Part shown: positions 38,311-51,091 of the stretch, piece after piece
Layout of the letters: every line of letters begins with the position of its first letter
Position numbering within the stretch: position 1 is the stretch's first letter
Assembly (NCBI GenBank): GCA_023630585.1
Contig: CM042548.1
Span: 20,837,027-20,901,026 of the forward strand
Direction: 5' to 3'
DNA from: Cranoglanis bouderius
Lineage: Eukaryota; Chordata; Actinopteri; Siluriformes; Cranoglanididae
DNA: 64,000 bases
Program-made: the position numbers and the translations under genes
The notes under the pieces: generated by a model
Told to the model about the DNA's origin: nothing
Seen by the model: the letters and a program-made list of their open reading frames with translations, nothing else
The model's database searches: none

Positions 38311-40152
38311 TGCATGAAATTTTCTCAACCAGTTTTAATATTGTGTCTGAATACTTTTTTTAGCTGTCAGATTCATTTTAAAACATTACTTTGTACAGCT
38401 TAATATAACAAGGTCTTGTGTTTTAGCTAGCTAGCTAATGCATATCAATATCGATCAATTCTGTGATTACTGCAAGGCAAATTGGCTTGCTAGCATGTCT
38501 AGATAGTTGACTTATCTAATAAGAACATGCTAAGGGCTTAAAGCAATGAAATAAAACCTTTTATATTGATACTTACACAGTTGCTTAAAGGTTTTTGCCA
38601 CAAAACTAAAATTACATGTGACACAGCTCTGCATTTTCTTGTTAAATGTACTCAGTGGAATCCAGAGCAAGGTTACAGTAGTGCTTCCTATACACACACA
38701 AAAAAGTTTCATTGGTTTTATTATAATATTGATGCATGTTTTAAAAAGTAATACTGTGATTACAGTCAGTTGTATAGTGCTTAGCAATGTGAGGTCATAC
38801 CATAGTGACCAAAAAAATGTTACCTAACTAGTTACTTTTTACTAAAAATTTGAGCACAATTTCCATTTTAAAATTCAGAGGCATGTAAGTGTGGTTAAAA
38901 AAAAGTAGACAAAATATCATTTGAAAGTATTTCTCTGTGGAGAAAAATTGAAGGAAGCTGGGTTAAGATGACACCGAGACTCTGAATGGCTTGAGTTTGT
39001 GATGAGATGCAAAAACATTACTTTCTGCAGCACCTATGAGAATCGCTCCTGGTGTGTCATAACACTGCTCCATTAGTTACATTGAATTAACAATACCTTC
39101 AGGAAGTGTGTTAGTGTCCTTCTGTTTAAATGATTGCATCGTTAATCAAATTTATCTAACCTATATCTGCTAGATGTAAACAGATAACTTTAGCACACAG
39201 TACGTTGGCTCAGTGCAGTGCAAAGTGATGTTGATTCCCAAGCTCTGGACATTTTACCTTCTAATATGTCTTATTGGAATTAAAATACACATCAATAAAA
39301 GTGCACATCTACAAGCAACAACAATAATGGACACATCATGCTGACGAGAGAGCAACTTCCTTTTTATATGGAGATTCCATGAAATCCTCTGTGATTCATC
39401 CTTTGACTTCTACTGGAAGTCAGGTTCGAGCCCTCGAAAATCACACTGCTGTAGAGTTCAGGACATTTGGCTTGTAAAGGGCTTGGTGGGTAACTGATGG
39501 GTTGAAAAGTGAGGTCCATAAAGACATGGTTTGCCAAGGTTGGTATGCTTATCAGTGCATGATAATGTTTTGTTCGTATTTATAAGTACAAAGTGTAAAA
39601 ATGATGTGTAAATTTTAAGCAGTTATATTTACTGGGTGTATTAAATAACAAAAAACAAAAGTCTCCAAATACCTATTTCCCCACACTGTAGTTGACTATC
39701 ACTACAACAACCTATATGAGAAGATTTTTTTTTAGTGTTTGCATTTGATTACATGTTTAGAAACCTTAATTTCACTTAAACATTTAATCTACTTTTGATC
39801 ACAAAAAACCTTATTTTTTAAAAATGGTGAGAAAAGTCATCAAAAATTCAATAACTACAATGGACTTCTCTGGAATTTAACACATATAACTGGCACAGCT
39901 GACAGAATTCTTCTTCTCGTTATTATTATTATTATTATTATTGTTGTTATACTGAGAAAAAAGGGAACATGTGGTCAATCAGATTTAAATCTTGTGTAGT
40001 TTACATAAAACTATTTAGTTTCTCATTAAAACATGATTTCATTTCCTACACTACATTTAATTCAAACAATCTAATCTACTAGATTGAATTATGCAGAGTG
40101 TGTGTGATCCATTGACCTAGTATTAACCTGATCGAATCACGTCATACAGTCT
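38311..40152. other. Non-coding sequence
   Basis: No gene. An (ATT)n run of about 25 bp lies near 39920-39944. A short stretch near 39660-39690 resembles a Tc1 terminal repeat but has no partner. Confidence 0.35.
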
Positions 40153-40245
40153 CGGCATGCTGGCACAGTGGGTAGCGTTGCTGCCTCCCAGCTACGGGGT
40201 CCTAGGTTTGTTCCTGAGTTTGGGTGACTGTGTGGAGTTTGATTT
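40153..40245 (+). mobile_element. SINE (type B) head fragment
   Basis: CGGCATGCTGGCACAGTGG, with a good A box (TGGCACAGTGG), is followed by GTTGCTGCCTCCCAGCT and a B-box-like TAGGTTTGTTCC. It then departs from the family at about 40245. This is the reciprocal of the tail-only fragment at 9771. Confidence 0.7.
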
Positions 40246-40707
40246 TATTCCAGGCCTTTCAATATACGTGATCAAATCGGGTTGGCTGTACAAAAACAGA
40301 TCATGCAAACTCCACTAACATTAACACTCCAAGACTGTGTTAATGCAGATCAATTAATTTACATTAACAATCAAATTTACATCAACATACTTAACAATTA
40401 AAGTGTGAGATGATTTTGTGTTGAAGTAACATTTCATTTCTGTAGAACATTTGAATAAAGTAAAATTTTTGTTTCCAGTGTACAGAATATCTTCTACATG
40501 GAAATTTTATTTCAGGTTTGAGGAAACACGTAGTTCCATAGTGAGGAACCATCATACAGTCAGAGTGTACAGTCATATACGTATACAGTGTATATGTTGT
40601 ACAGAGTACATAATGCATTATGTTACGTAAAACTACAATGTTGTGTGTGCTGACAGACATACTTTATGCTAAATATTAACAAAATAATATTACATGTTAT
40701 CAGTATA
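40246..40707. other. Non-coding sequence
   Basis: Nothing recognised between the SINE head and the Tc1 element. Confidence 0.4.
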
Positions 40708-43306
40708 CAGTTCACTCCGAAACGGCAATGCCAATTCTTTTGTTTGTGAATACATGAATACATTTGAGTTTGAAAGGATGGATGAGACAATAGATCCGAA
40801 TTTCAGCATTCATTTCCTGATATTTACATCTAGATGTGTTAAACAACATAAAACATATAACCTTTTGTATCAGACCACCCAATTTTAGGTGAGCAAAAGT
40901 AATGGAACATATAGTGAATAAGTAAATTAAAGTAAATAACTGCATCAAGCTGAAGACCCACTCACATCACCAAAATGTTGCATTTTTCTTTTGTGTTGCT
41001 TTTCCAGACTTGTACTGCAGCTTCTTTCAGTTGTTGTATGTTCTGGGGGGTTTCTCCCTTCAGTCTCCATTTCAGGAGGTGAAATGCTGCTCAATTGGGT
41101 TAAGGTTTGATGACTTGGCCAGTCTAAAACCTTCCACTTTTCCCCCATGATGAGGTCCTTTGTTGTGTTCGCAGTGTGTTTTGGGTCATTGTCTTGCTGC
41201 ATGATGAAGTTCCTCCCAATTAGATTGGATGCATTTCTCTGTAAATTGGAAGAGTCTGTAGAGTTCTGAATTCATTCTGCTGCTACCATCATGAGTTACA
41301 TAATCAGTGAAAATTAGTGAGCCTGTTCCAGAAGCAGCCATTCAAGCCCAAGCCATGACACTACCTCCACCATGCTTGACTGATGAGCTTCTAGGTTTTG
41401 GATCATCAGCAGATCCATTCTTTCCCCACACTTTGGCTTTCCATCACTTTGGTAGAGGTTAATCTTGGTTCCAGAACTTTTGAGGCTCTTCTCTGTATTT
41501 CTTTGTGAATTCCATTTACATTTACATTTATAGCATTCATCCAGAGTGATGTACAAGAGTGCTTTAAATTCTCCATCAATGAATATTTCATTTCTGGTTC
41601 GTACGATCACAAAGAAGTGCACTGAACACAAACCTGTTGAAAAGAGAGCAACTGTTAGGAGTTGTTTTTGTTTTTTTGTTTTTTTTTTAAGAAAACTAAC
41701 TATCAAGGGGTAAGTATTTAAGAAAGAGGTATGTCTTTAGGCATTTCTTGAAGATAGCCAGCGACTCAGCTGTTCTGACATTGATGGGAAGTCCATTCCA
41801 CCACCTTGGTGCCAGAACAGAGAAAAGTCGTGAGGCCTTGTATCCTGAGAGAGGGTGGGACCAGTCGAGCAGTGCTTGTTGACCTGAGGGAGCGTGGTGC
41901 GGTGCGTGGGGTGATGAGAGCTCTAAGATAAGATGGTGCTGTTCCACTTTTGGCTTTGTAGGCAAGCATCAATGTTTTGAATCTGATGCGTGCAGCTACT
42001 GGAAGTCAGTGAAGGGAGCGCAGCAACGGGGTGGTGTGAGACAACTTAGGGAGGTTGAAAACAAGTCGTGCAGCTGCATTCTGTATCGTCTGTAGAGGAC
42101 GGGTGGCACTCAAAGGTAGACCTGCCAGGAGCGAGTTGCAGTAGTCTAGTCTGGAAATGACGAGACTGCACAAGCAACTGAGTGGCCTGTGTTGTTAGAA
42201 ATGGACGAATCCTTCTAATGTTGTAAAGGATAAACCGATAGGACCGTGTTAGATTAGTAATATGTGATGAAAAGAACAGTTGATTGTCCACGATTACCCC
42301 AAGGTTACGAGCAGTAGTTGAAGGAGAGATCATGGAGTTGTCTAAGGAGATCATGAGATCCTGGCATGGGGACGAATCTCCTCGGATGAAGAGCAGTTCA
42401 GTTTTGCTGGGGTTGAGTTTCAGCTGATGAGCTGCCATCCACGATGAAATGTCCATCAGACATGCTGTGATCCGGGCAGAAGCAGTGGTGTCTGAAGGAG
42501 GAAAGGAAAAGATAAGTTGAGTATCATCAGCATAGCAATGGCAAGAGAACTCATGTGAGGAGATGACTTTGCCAAGAGAGTGGGTATAGAGGGAAAAGAG
42601 GAGAGGACCAAGTACTGAGCCTTGTGGGACAATTCCAATCTGGCTTTCTGATTCTTACTGCTAATCAGTGATTTGCATCTTGTGGTATGACCTCTTTATT
42701 TCTGCACTTGAAGTCTTCTTTGAATGGTGGATTGTGATACCTTCACCCCTGCCCTGTGAAGGTTGTTGCTGATGTCACTGGCTGTTGTTTTTGGGTTTTT
42801 CTTCACAGCTCTCACAATGTTTCTGTCATCAACTCCATGTCTGGCTGTTAGTACACCAGTCATTTCTTTCTTTTTCAAGACATTCCAAATTGTCGTATTG
42901 GCTATGCCCATTGCTTATGCATTGGCTAAAATAGATTTTCCCTCTCTGGGTTTCATGTGGGTTTATCCTTTTTAATGACAAATGCAGTCTTCACAGGTGA
43001 AACCTAGGACTAAAACCAAGATTAGACATTCAGAGATATTAATTCTTTAAACAATCAATTGAACAGGGCATACCTGGGCAGCAACATGAGTCGTATGTTC
43101 CAATATTTTTTGAAAAATATGGGTGAGTTCAAACAAAAGGTGCCATGTTCTAAGTTGTTTTTAACACATCTAGATGTAAATATGAGGAAATGAAAGCTGA
43201 AATTCTGGTCTGTTGTCTCATTTATCTTTTGATTTCAAACACGGATGTCTTCAATGTATAGCGAAAACAATTGGCCTTGTTATTCCAATACTTTCAGAGG
43301 GGACTG
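40708..43306 (-). pseudogene. Tc1 element (family F), split by a LINE
   Basis: TA precedes 40708 and follows 43306. Terminal inverted repeats of roughly 220-250 bp are visible: the left inner segment near 40770-40860 (ATTTACATCTAGATGTGTTAA) pairs with 43165-43190. The transposase is on the minus strand. Its N-terminal part (42985-42690) shows TTIWNVLKKK and a second block ending in a QSTIQRRL-type helix. The C-terminal part (41202-40945) shows MQQDNDPKHTANTTKDL, with the second catalytic Asp, and KWKVLDWPS. The rest, including the region of the first catalytic Asp, is in broken frames around 41300-41500. Without the LINE the element would be about 1.48 kb, a normal Tc1 length. Confidence 0.88.
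41515..42630 (-). mobile_element. 5'-truncated L2/CR1-like LINE
   Basis: The insert is flanked by AATTCCA at 41508-41514 and 42631-42637, a 7-bp target site duplication inside the Tc1 element. Read on the minus strand it starts inside the reverse transcriptase at the VPQGSVLGPLLF block. It then gives CYADDTQL (the catalytic YADD, near 42530), WMAAHQLKLNPSKTELLF, a thumb region with NIRRIRPFL, and the C-terminal part containing PRWWNGLPINVRTAESLA. The 3' end is a short ATGTAAATGTAAATG tail, typical of L2-like elements. ORF2 is broken by several frameshifts. The 5' truncation is what target-primed reverse transcription commonly produces. Clade assignment is by overall resemblance only. Confidence 0.88.
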
Positions 43307-43847
43307 TAGTTACTCTGCTGAAGGTCTTGATTTTAGGGATTATGAGGCTGATAAATAGGTAATCATCATGACTGGTTTAGCATTGCAGAGCTTTATGTAT
43401 CACACTCCAAATGATCCAGGCTTCTTGATGCCAACACGAGTTTGTGATTACAAATTTGTGATTTTTCACAACTCATGGGAGGTTAGCATTAGGGTCAGAT
43501 TCATATTAAATAGCTGTGACTTTACATTATATTTATATAACAGTTAGAGGAATCGTCCTCTCTCATATCAGAAACTGAGACCTAATCTTAATAATTTACA
43601 TAACGTTCATGCTACTGGTTGTCAGGATTACAATGAGCTAACCTATGGAAGTCTAACATGTTTGTTTTTAAACCTCACACGCTTGACAAATGTGGATTTT
43701 GCAGTTCCTGTTTTAATTGTCACTTCATTTTCCCATCCTGTATCTGTACATTCATAGGATTTGCTAGAAAAGAGTATTTTCACACTGGGGTGAAAATTTC
43801 CCGCAAGTTTCCCGCAAAGGTGAAAGTATGTTAATAGTGTAACATTG

Positions 43848-43849
<2 letters not shown>

Positions 43850-43897
<48 letters not shown>

Positions 43898-43964
43898 AAA
43901 CTACATTTTATTTCTGGATAAACATCCTATTGATGGGTCTGCTGTTGTGGAATAATATTTTTTT

Positions 43965-44012
<48 letters not shown>
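43850..44012. repeat. (TC)n and (TG)n microsatellite pair
   Basis: 46 bp of TC, about 73 bp of unique sequence, then 44 bp of TG. Confidence 0.95.
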
Positions 44013-44013
<1 letters not shown>

Positions 44014-45832
44014 ATATAATATATAAAATTCCTTTTTTTAGGTTAATTTCTGTAATTGAAATTTAGATTTGTATTCATTTGCACGGGAAAAAAATGATTA
44101 TTGACTTTTTGCATTGTAAAAAAAAAAAAAAAAGTAAGGGTTTTCTAAGGATGAAAACAGATGAAATGGTCACCTGTGTTGCACAGCAGGCTTCATGAGT
44201 CACTGCTTGACTAAGTCTCAACACTGTGTTTGACGCAAAATCTAAAATAAAATTTAGGAAGTGGCTTTAGGCGAGCAACTTGGCATATCTTGGTGACCTG
44301 TCATCTAAGGGAAAGCACCGAGCTAATGTCTCTTACGTGAAATCATCAAGATTAAGCCATAAAAAGAACTGAATTCATATACAGATGGAAATTTTTTGTT
44401 TTGGATTTATATTAGGCACTGGGTGGGGAGAGCAGTCTGAAAACCACACTCGAGTGAAAGTATTCGTATTTTACAGTTTCACATAGAAGTAAAAGCAGCC
44501 TTCAAATCTAACTTGGGGGCTTTAAAGACTTGTCAAAAGACTGTTGAATATTGTTTGGTTTCAGGTGAATCATTTCTGAGCAAAACTTTGAATTTTCCTC
44601 TTTTCCTCTGCATTGTAAAGCTATTGGTCAAAATGAAAAGACGTTGATTACAGATGAGCAGTGAAGCAGCTGTGAGCATCAGGAAGATATAAACGCATGA
44701 TTAAGCATGTGCAAGAAAGAAGAAGGAGATTTTCTGATGATTATTATTTTCACATAGACATCTCTGACATGTCATGTCCTTCATATAACACTGACACTGG
44801 ACTGGACTCATTTCATTTCATTAATAGATACCACTGTGTCATTACGCGTGAGCCTGAATCAGTAACAATAAGGAAGAACCTGTACGTCACATCTCTTCCT
44901 GACCCCTCCCGTTCCCATGACTCTGCAAAAAAAAAACAAAAAAAAACACAGGAAGTTGTGTGACTTCCAAGCAGTGCGACACTATATATGTCAGCATGGT
45001 AACCGTTCTTTGTCTGTCTCTTTTTATTTGTGCTAGCTCTTCACTCTGGCAAACCTGATGCCCTCGCCATCTTAATTGGCGTATAATGGCAGGCAAAATC
45101 GAGCCCGTATTATAATAGGGATCTTATCTCTCTATGATTATGAGCAGCAGTGTGTCATGGTTATCCCTTTGTGTGCATGAGTAAGTGAACACAGGTGAAG
45201 GGGGGAAAAAATGTCAGACAGACATCTAGGAGCCAAAGCACGTGTGATACAGATATGATGACTATCTGTTTACAGGCTGCTGAAACCCACCTCACAAAAA
45301 AGTGACTCTGGTGACTCATGGCATTGAGACACATCCTGAGATATTAACCCTGTCCTTACACAACCGCAGGCAATGTTGTGTGTGTTGACCTCAGGCGCCA
45401 ACAGTTGACAGACCATCAAAAGGAGTCTATGTGCAGTCATTCTGCCTTTAGGGTTTAAGATTTGCCTCATTTTGTTCTGCTGCACTTTACATTGTAGAGA
45501 AAACAAAGATGTGCTAATGGCTTAGTGGCAAACAAGCATGGTGTGGGCTTTCACCTGCATGCTAGTTGCTTGTGCATAACTTTATTTGAGTTTCTGTGCA
45601 GTCAAGGGGGTGTGTCTGCTTAACCTTTTACCAGTACCATTTGGTACAATTTGTTTTGCGTGTACATGACCAGTTATATTCACGTCATAAGATCATAATC
45701 ACCAACCACTCCATTACAACTCAAGCCAAGTAACCCCTGTCCTGCCTGCTGCTTTTTATTGGGCTGACTAAGGTCATTATCTTGAGGCAGTGTCTGCCTT
45801 TTGTTTATTCACTTCCAAAAGTGCCGGTAGTT

Positions 45833-45835
<3 letters not shown>

Positions 45836-45892
<57 letters not shown>

Positions 45893-45899
45893 AGAGGGG
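45836..45899. repeat. (GA)n microsatellite
   Basis: About 46 bp of perfect GA continuing into GGGAGAGGGAGAG-type variants. Confidence 0.95.
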
Positions 45900-46992
45900 G
45901 GAAGACAGGAAGAAGTAGAGAGAAGAGAGAAACTGTCTCAGCCCCAGTGAGAGTGCTCAATGCCCAGGGCGATACTTACACGCCCTGACATGTTGAGCTG
46001 CGTCTGCTCTCCCTCCTTGTGGCTTTGTCCGGCACCGTGTAAACAAAAGTCATGCAGTCAGGTGCTGCTGCCCTGAGAATAGACTTTACTCAGCTCTGTC
46101 TGAACCTCTGAAACACCCCCAGCCGTACCACGAAAACCCCCACCCCCCGCCCCGCTCTCTCCCTCCCGTCACACTCTGCCCCAGGCATGATGTAAGAATT
46201 AGACACTCGCAGCACTGCAAGCATTTAAACATTCACCACTATGCTTATTGTTCTCACCAAACTGTTTGTCTTCACCTCTAGCAGTGGCATATGTTTCCCC
46301 CTGATTAACAGACCTCAAACTATTGAGTTTAACAAAGGTTTCACAAGCAAGGACACACAGCATATAAGGGTGTTAATATGCTTCTGAACATGGTTTCATG
46401 TTTGCAAATTCATATGAAACTGATCACCCAGTGGTACTTAAAAAATAAAAAAAGTTTCTCCATGGTTCACTTCCTGGATTCTTTGCATCCTGAAGGAGTG
46501 TTGCTGTGCTTCTTAAATCAAACATTACTCTAGCTTGTTAATATTCTTCTGAAAGATTGGTTTGGGGTTTTCACATTGTGAGTTTTATGGCCAGGCAAAG
46601 AGGAGCAAACAAGGGAATCTGAGATAAGCAGATTTTTTAATGGTGGAATTAGACACTGCATGAACGAAATGTTCAGGAGGAGGAATGTGCACCTCTGCTA
46701 TCATCTATTAATATCTTTATGTGGATGGCTTATACTACATTTAAAAATGTCACTGTAGTACATATAGTTTCCAGAGACATTTTGCACAAAAAATCTTTCA
46801 TCAGCTGTGTAAGCAAAGTGGCTCTGGAACTGTAGGAGGTGAAATGAGTTGATATTCTTCAGAAGCACTTTGTTTGTGCAACTGAATAAGGACTTTTCTT
46901 TTAAATGTCCTGTTTCTCTAGAAACTTTGTGTACTACACTCGTCCTTAGGTATACACTGACAGTGAAAAGGTATTGAAGATGCTATATTTAT

Positions 46993-46993
46993 C

Positions 46994-47026
<33 letters not shown>
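46993..47026. repeat. (CTGT)n/(CTAT)n microsatellite
   Basis: Seven to eight tetranucleotide units, the last ones changed to CTAT. Confidence 0.9.
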
Positions 47027-47384
47027 AGCATTCGTAATACACCAAGGGTACAAAACTAAGTGTGTTAACTTTCCATTACATATATTATGAGGACAGAATG
47101 AAACAATGCCCTCCACAACCCAAAGTGTCATTCTCAGCAATGCTCTATCCTGGGAGTCTGACTCATCCCTGAAGATCAACAAAAGAGCTGCTCCTTCAGC
47201 CTTGGGGAACTAGCACTTGTTAAACCTTGGAGAAAAAATACACAGTTATGTAAATCATTAGCATTGAATCTTAAGAGTTCATTTCCATTTATTTCCATGT
47301 AGTATTCATTTCCTAATACTACATGCATCTCCACCAAGCAGCAGGGCAGCGGATACTCCGTCATGCTGCCTCATTAAGTTAGGC

Positions 47385-47822
47385 GTTGGTCTTTTTCCAG
47401 TCTTCAACAGTCCAGTTTCAGTGAGCCTGTCCCCACTATAGGCCACCAAATTCCTGTTCTGCTGAGGAGTGGAACTCGATGTGGTCTTCTGCTGTTGTAG
47501 CTCATCCACCTCAAGGTTCTATATGTTGCATGTTCCGAGATGCTTTTCTGCTCACCACAGTTGTAAAGAGTGCTTATTTAACCTTCTTGTTAGCTCAAAC
47601 CAGTCTCCCTTGACTTCTCTCATCAACAAGTCATTTTCACACACACTGGATGCCAGTCACTGGATTTAAAAAAAAATTGTTTTTGGTTTTGCACCATTCT
47701 GTGTAAACTGTAGTGTCTGTTGTGTGTGAAGGAGTCAGCAGTTTCTGAAATGCTCAAACCCTGTCATATTCAGCCTGTCTGGCACCAACAACCATGCCAT
47801 GGTCAAAGTAACTGAGATCAGT
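47385..47822 (-). mobile_element. Tc1 family A fragment
   Basis: Matches the minus-strand transposase of the elements at 6256 and 13190. TTTTTCCAGTCTTCAACAGT and GAACTCGATGTGGTCTTCTG lie near 47390-47490, GATGCTTTTCTGCTCACCAC near 47541, and CACCATTCTGTGTAAACTGT near 47692. It stops at an AGATCAG followed by a C-run at 47822, so the N-terminal end and terminal repeat are lost. The C-terminal half is also absent. Confidence 0.8.
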
Positions 47823-50218
47823 CCCCCCCACCACTCCACCCCCACCATTCATCCACACCCATCCACCCCCTGTTTGTTTGTTTTGCTTTCATCATTATAT
47901 TGAGGCTGTAGTTTTTTGGTGTATTGCTCCTGCTTCTGTGTTGTTCTGGCATTTTTGGTTCTACTGTATTTGGTGAGAAGACTATAAACATTGAATTGAG
48001 TTGAATATGCTGACTAGACTGCTTTGCTTTGTGCTGGTTATGGTGACTGCAGCTTTGCGTGTGCTATCTGTCACTGCTCACGGTCTCTTTGGCACGGTTA
48101 ACAAGCCTGGCCAGAGTGACCAGATCCCTGATTAGCAAAGGACTGGAACAAAACCTACAGTGGATTTTTGTTGAAATACATGTCTAAGTACAAGGTGAAG
48201 AAAAATGAAGTCTGTCTTCTTCTTAGTTCCGATGTTAAACGTTATAAGAACTTAAGAGCCAGACAAAGATATAAATAACAGTCCGAACAGTGGCATTAAA
48301 AACACTGCAGAATGTTTGAATATAGTCTTGTATTTCTTATATTAAGATTGCTATAAACTCAAATGTAAGAATTAAAAAAAAATTCTGACAATAGAACAAG
48401 AATATTTGAAGCTTGAAAAAATAAAGAAATGTCTAGAAAGATGTTTAATAATCTTGTATTTGGTTTATTGTAATCTTATATTATGTAATACTAAATACAT
48501 TTGGCTATATTTGAGATATTTTCACTTGATAAGATTTGTCCAAATTTGAGGTTGCTTTTAACCCTTTCATGTATAGTGTCCACATTTATGAACATTCAAT
48601 TTAAAGCTCTTTTTTTTAAAATAAATTCTTTTAGGAAAATATAAAATCAACTCTGAATCACTTGAGAGATTTACTATAAGTTACAGTAACATAAACTTCT
48701 ATAGCTCTCTAGACTTTTGTCATGCTCAGTCTCTCAATCTCCAACTTTCTACATTAAAAAAATGTTTTTGTGTTGGACTCCACTGATCACCTTCAATTAA
48801 AAAAAAAAAAAAAATTTGTTTGTTTGTTTGTTTGTTTTAATTAATGTTGTTTTGGGGGATTTTTTTTCCCTTTCATCATTCAACAGTCCTAAGCTGTGTA
48901 CATTTTCTATGTTCAGAAATGATATTGTCTAAAAAATTTTGTCTTCAAACTGAATATTAAAAATTTTGGACATTGGAAGAGTAATTTTTTTTTATTGTTA
49001 TTATTTCAGGCATACTATTTTGTTTGTTTATTTTTTTTAACTTATGGACGGTCCATTTACTTTTCAATATAAGTAATATTTAGACAGAATCACAATTCAT
49101 ACATGCAATTTTTAAGTTAAAAAAAAAAAGAAAACAAAAGAATCTGTATAATATAGGTTATGGTTGAAATGGTTAATTAGAGGAAGCAAGCAATGCCATG
49201 GTGTTGAAACATGGCGGATGCTGTGTTTTCAGTCTGGTAACAAAATGCGATGACACGTCATTCCGGCTGAAGTCTACATGCTCGCTCACTCACTCACACA
49301 ATCCTCTCTTTGAGCCTCTACAGAGCACACACACCTTTCTAATTAATTCACTTCAATAGCTTATTGTTTCATAAGGTGGAATCTACAGTTGCTGGCTTGA
49401 TAAGTAGTAGGTATTGAGGGGAATTGGTTTGCACATGCGTATTTATTTACAGCCAAATGAAAAAGAAAAAAAAAAAAAGGGGGTGTGACTGATACTAGTA
49501 GTAGCCTAATTTTATTTTAAAAGAATACTAAAAGCTTTGAAAATCAAAATGGTGCAGATATATAAGTATTAGTATTTTTATTTGCTCCAGATGTGGAAAT
49601 TTGCCTCTGATTAAAAATAAAAAATAAAAAAATCAGAAATGGTAAATCAGGCACAAAATCCTGTATTTAATCTACCAGTAAATGTGGAAAACAGCAGACG
49701 CTCTGCTAAGAGCATTTAGGTTGACTAGCCGAAGCCACCTGAACTTTATACCTGCTTAAAATAACCCTGCCTAGATCAGCCAATTAGCAGACTGCAGTAC
49801 ACAGTGACTCAGTGCTCTGCTATACCTGCACGCACTCACATTGTCCGACAGTTCCCTGAGCAGTGCTTATGTACACAAAGCATGCGAGCCTGGGTTGGTC
49901 CCGGGGTGATTTTCAAAGGAAAGAAGAAAACATACTTATTGGTGACTATACCAGCGACGGACATATGCATTCATAAATAAGTAATGTCTTTTTTAAAAAA
50001 TGCATAAATTATTTTAAAGGACATTTCATACACAAATGATGAATTCAGTCCTCAAATCAATAAATTACACATGATCAGTTTTATTACTGTAATAAAAAAA
50101 ATAAACTTGAAAAACAGCAACAGTTTTACAAGATAAGTATGGTGTGAGTAGTGTTTCAGGAGGAACCCTCAGGCCCTGGTGGTGAACTTGTTGATACTTC
50201 CTGGTGGGGATTTTTCAG
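47823..50218. other. Non-coding sequence
   Basis: No gene. C-rich patch at 47823-47870, poly-A followed by (TTTG)n near 48797-48838, and AT-rich stretches. A somewhat GC-richer, repeat-free block at 49690-49920 stands out weakly. Confidence 0.35.
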
Positions 50219-50340
50219 GAGGAGTCCTGAGGTGACAGAATGAAAGAGCCTATGGGATGACTAACACCTCTGGAAAGTACACAGCGCTCCCATCAGCAAG
50301 CCACTGCCCTAGGGTGAAGCAGAGGGCGAACAGCCCACAG
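50219..50340 (+). other. Possible exon with strong donor
   Basis: A weak acceptor (GGATTTTTCAG ending at 50218) and a good donor (CCCACAG before GTGAGC at 50341) enclose 122 bp. All three frames have an early stop, so it could only be coding if translation starts inside, at the ATG at 50257, giving 28 codons before the donor. No homologue is recognised. Confidence 0.15.
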
Positions 50341-50887
50341 GTGAGCCGGGTCATTGCCCTCAAGGAGTCTGTGGTGGACCGGGGTGATTTGAGTTTTTTC
50401 TTTTGTTCTTTAAGGTATAATTCACCCAGAAATGCTGACAGTGAATAATCATGGATTGAAGCAAATAAGGGTGAGTCAGCATAATTTAGATCTTAACTTT
50501 CATTTGCTCCTTGTTGTTTTTCTTTGATTGTAAGTGACAATGCTGTTCTGCTGAAGGACTTTTTTTTCTTTTGAAGATGGAGGTTTTTATTAGCAGTTTG
50601 CAAACTAGACACGGGAGCTTCGTCACTAAAAACTAAGCTAACGAGCTTTTTTTCCTTGTGAGATTCCAGAGGGTTCCATCAAGTCGACAGCCATTTCTGA
50701 CAGTCCTTATTTGATTTATAGTGTTATCAGATGCAAATAAACACAGAAAAGATTTGGCCAAACAATGGCAGAAACTAAGACCATATATTTACTCTTTGTA
50801 AGGGGTTGAGTGACACACTTTTTCCATGACTCCAGGGAGGGACACTTCTTGTGCCTGTCCTCTTTTGAGTCTGATGAGACCAGCACA

Positions 50888-50889
<2 letters not shown>
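50341..50889. other. Non-coding sequence
   Basis: Nothing recognised before the composite microsatellite. Confidence 0.35.
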
Positions 50890-50931
<42 letters not shown>

Positions 50932-51006
50932 GGAGGGAGGGAGGGAGGGATGGATGGATGTATGTATGTATGTATGTATGTATGTATGTATGTCTGTATG
51001 TCTGTA

Positions 51007-51087
<81 letters not shown>
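50890..51087. repeat. Six-step composite microsatellite
   Basis: (GA)n at 50890-50922, GGGA units to about 50950, TGGA units, (TATG)n from about 50958 to 50998, (TCTG)n to about 51048, then (TG)n to 51087. Each block differs from the next by one base, as if each motif arose from its neighbour. The 120-141 codon frames across it are artefacts. Confidence 0.95.

Positions 51088-51091
<4 letters not shown>

Larger units (their letters stand above)
43307..47384. other. Non-coding interval with microsatellites
   Basis: No gene or transposon recognised. Microsatellites are (TC)n 43850-43895, (TG)n 43969-44012, (GA)n 45836-45899 and (CTGT)n 46993-47026. A C-rich patch (46110-46180) with GC-box-like sequence follows a GC-richer stretch from 45990 and could be regulatory. 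Confidence 0.4.

Noticed and set aside
39655..39695. Possible solo Tc1 terminal repeat (AAATACCTATTTCCCCACACTG)
   Set aside because: Resembles the end of family G but has no partner or transposase; too short to call.
50890..51087. CRISPR-like regular repeats
   Set aside because: The periodicity is 2-4 bp microsatellite, with no spacers; the DNA is eukaryotic.
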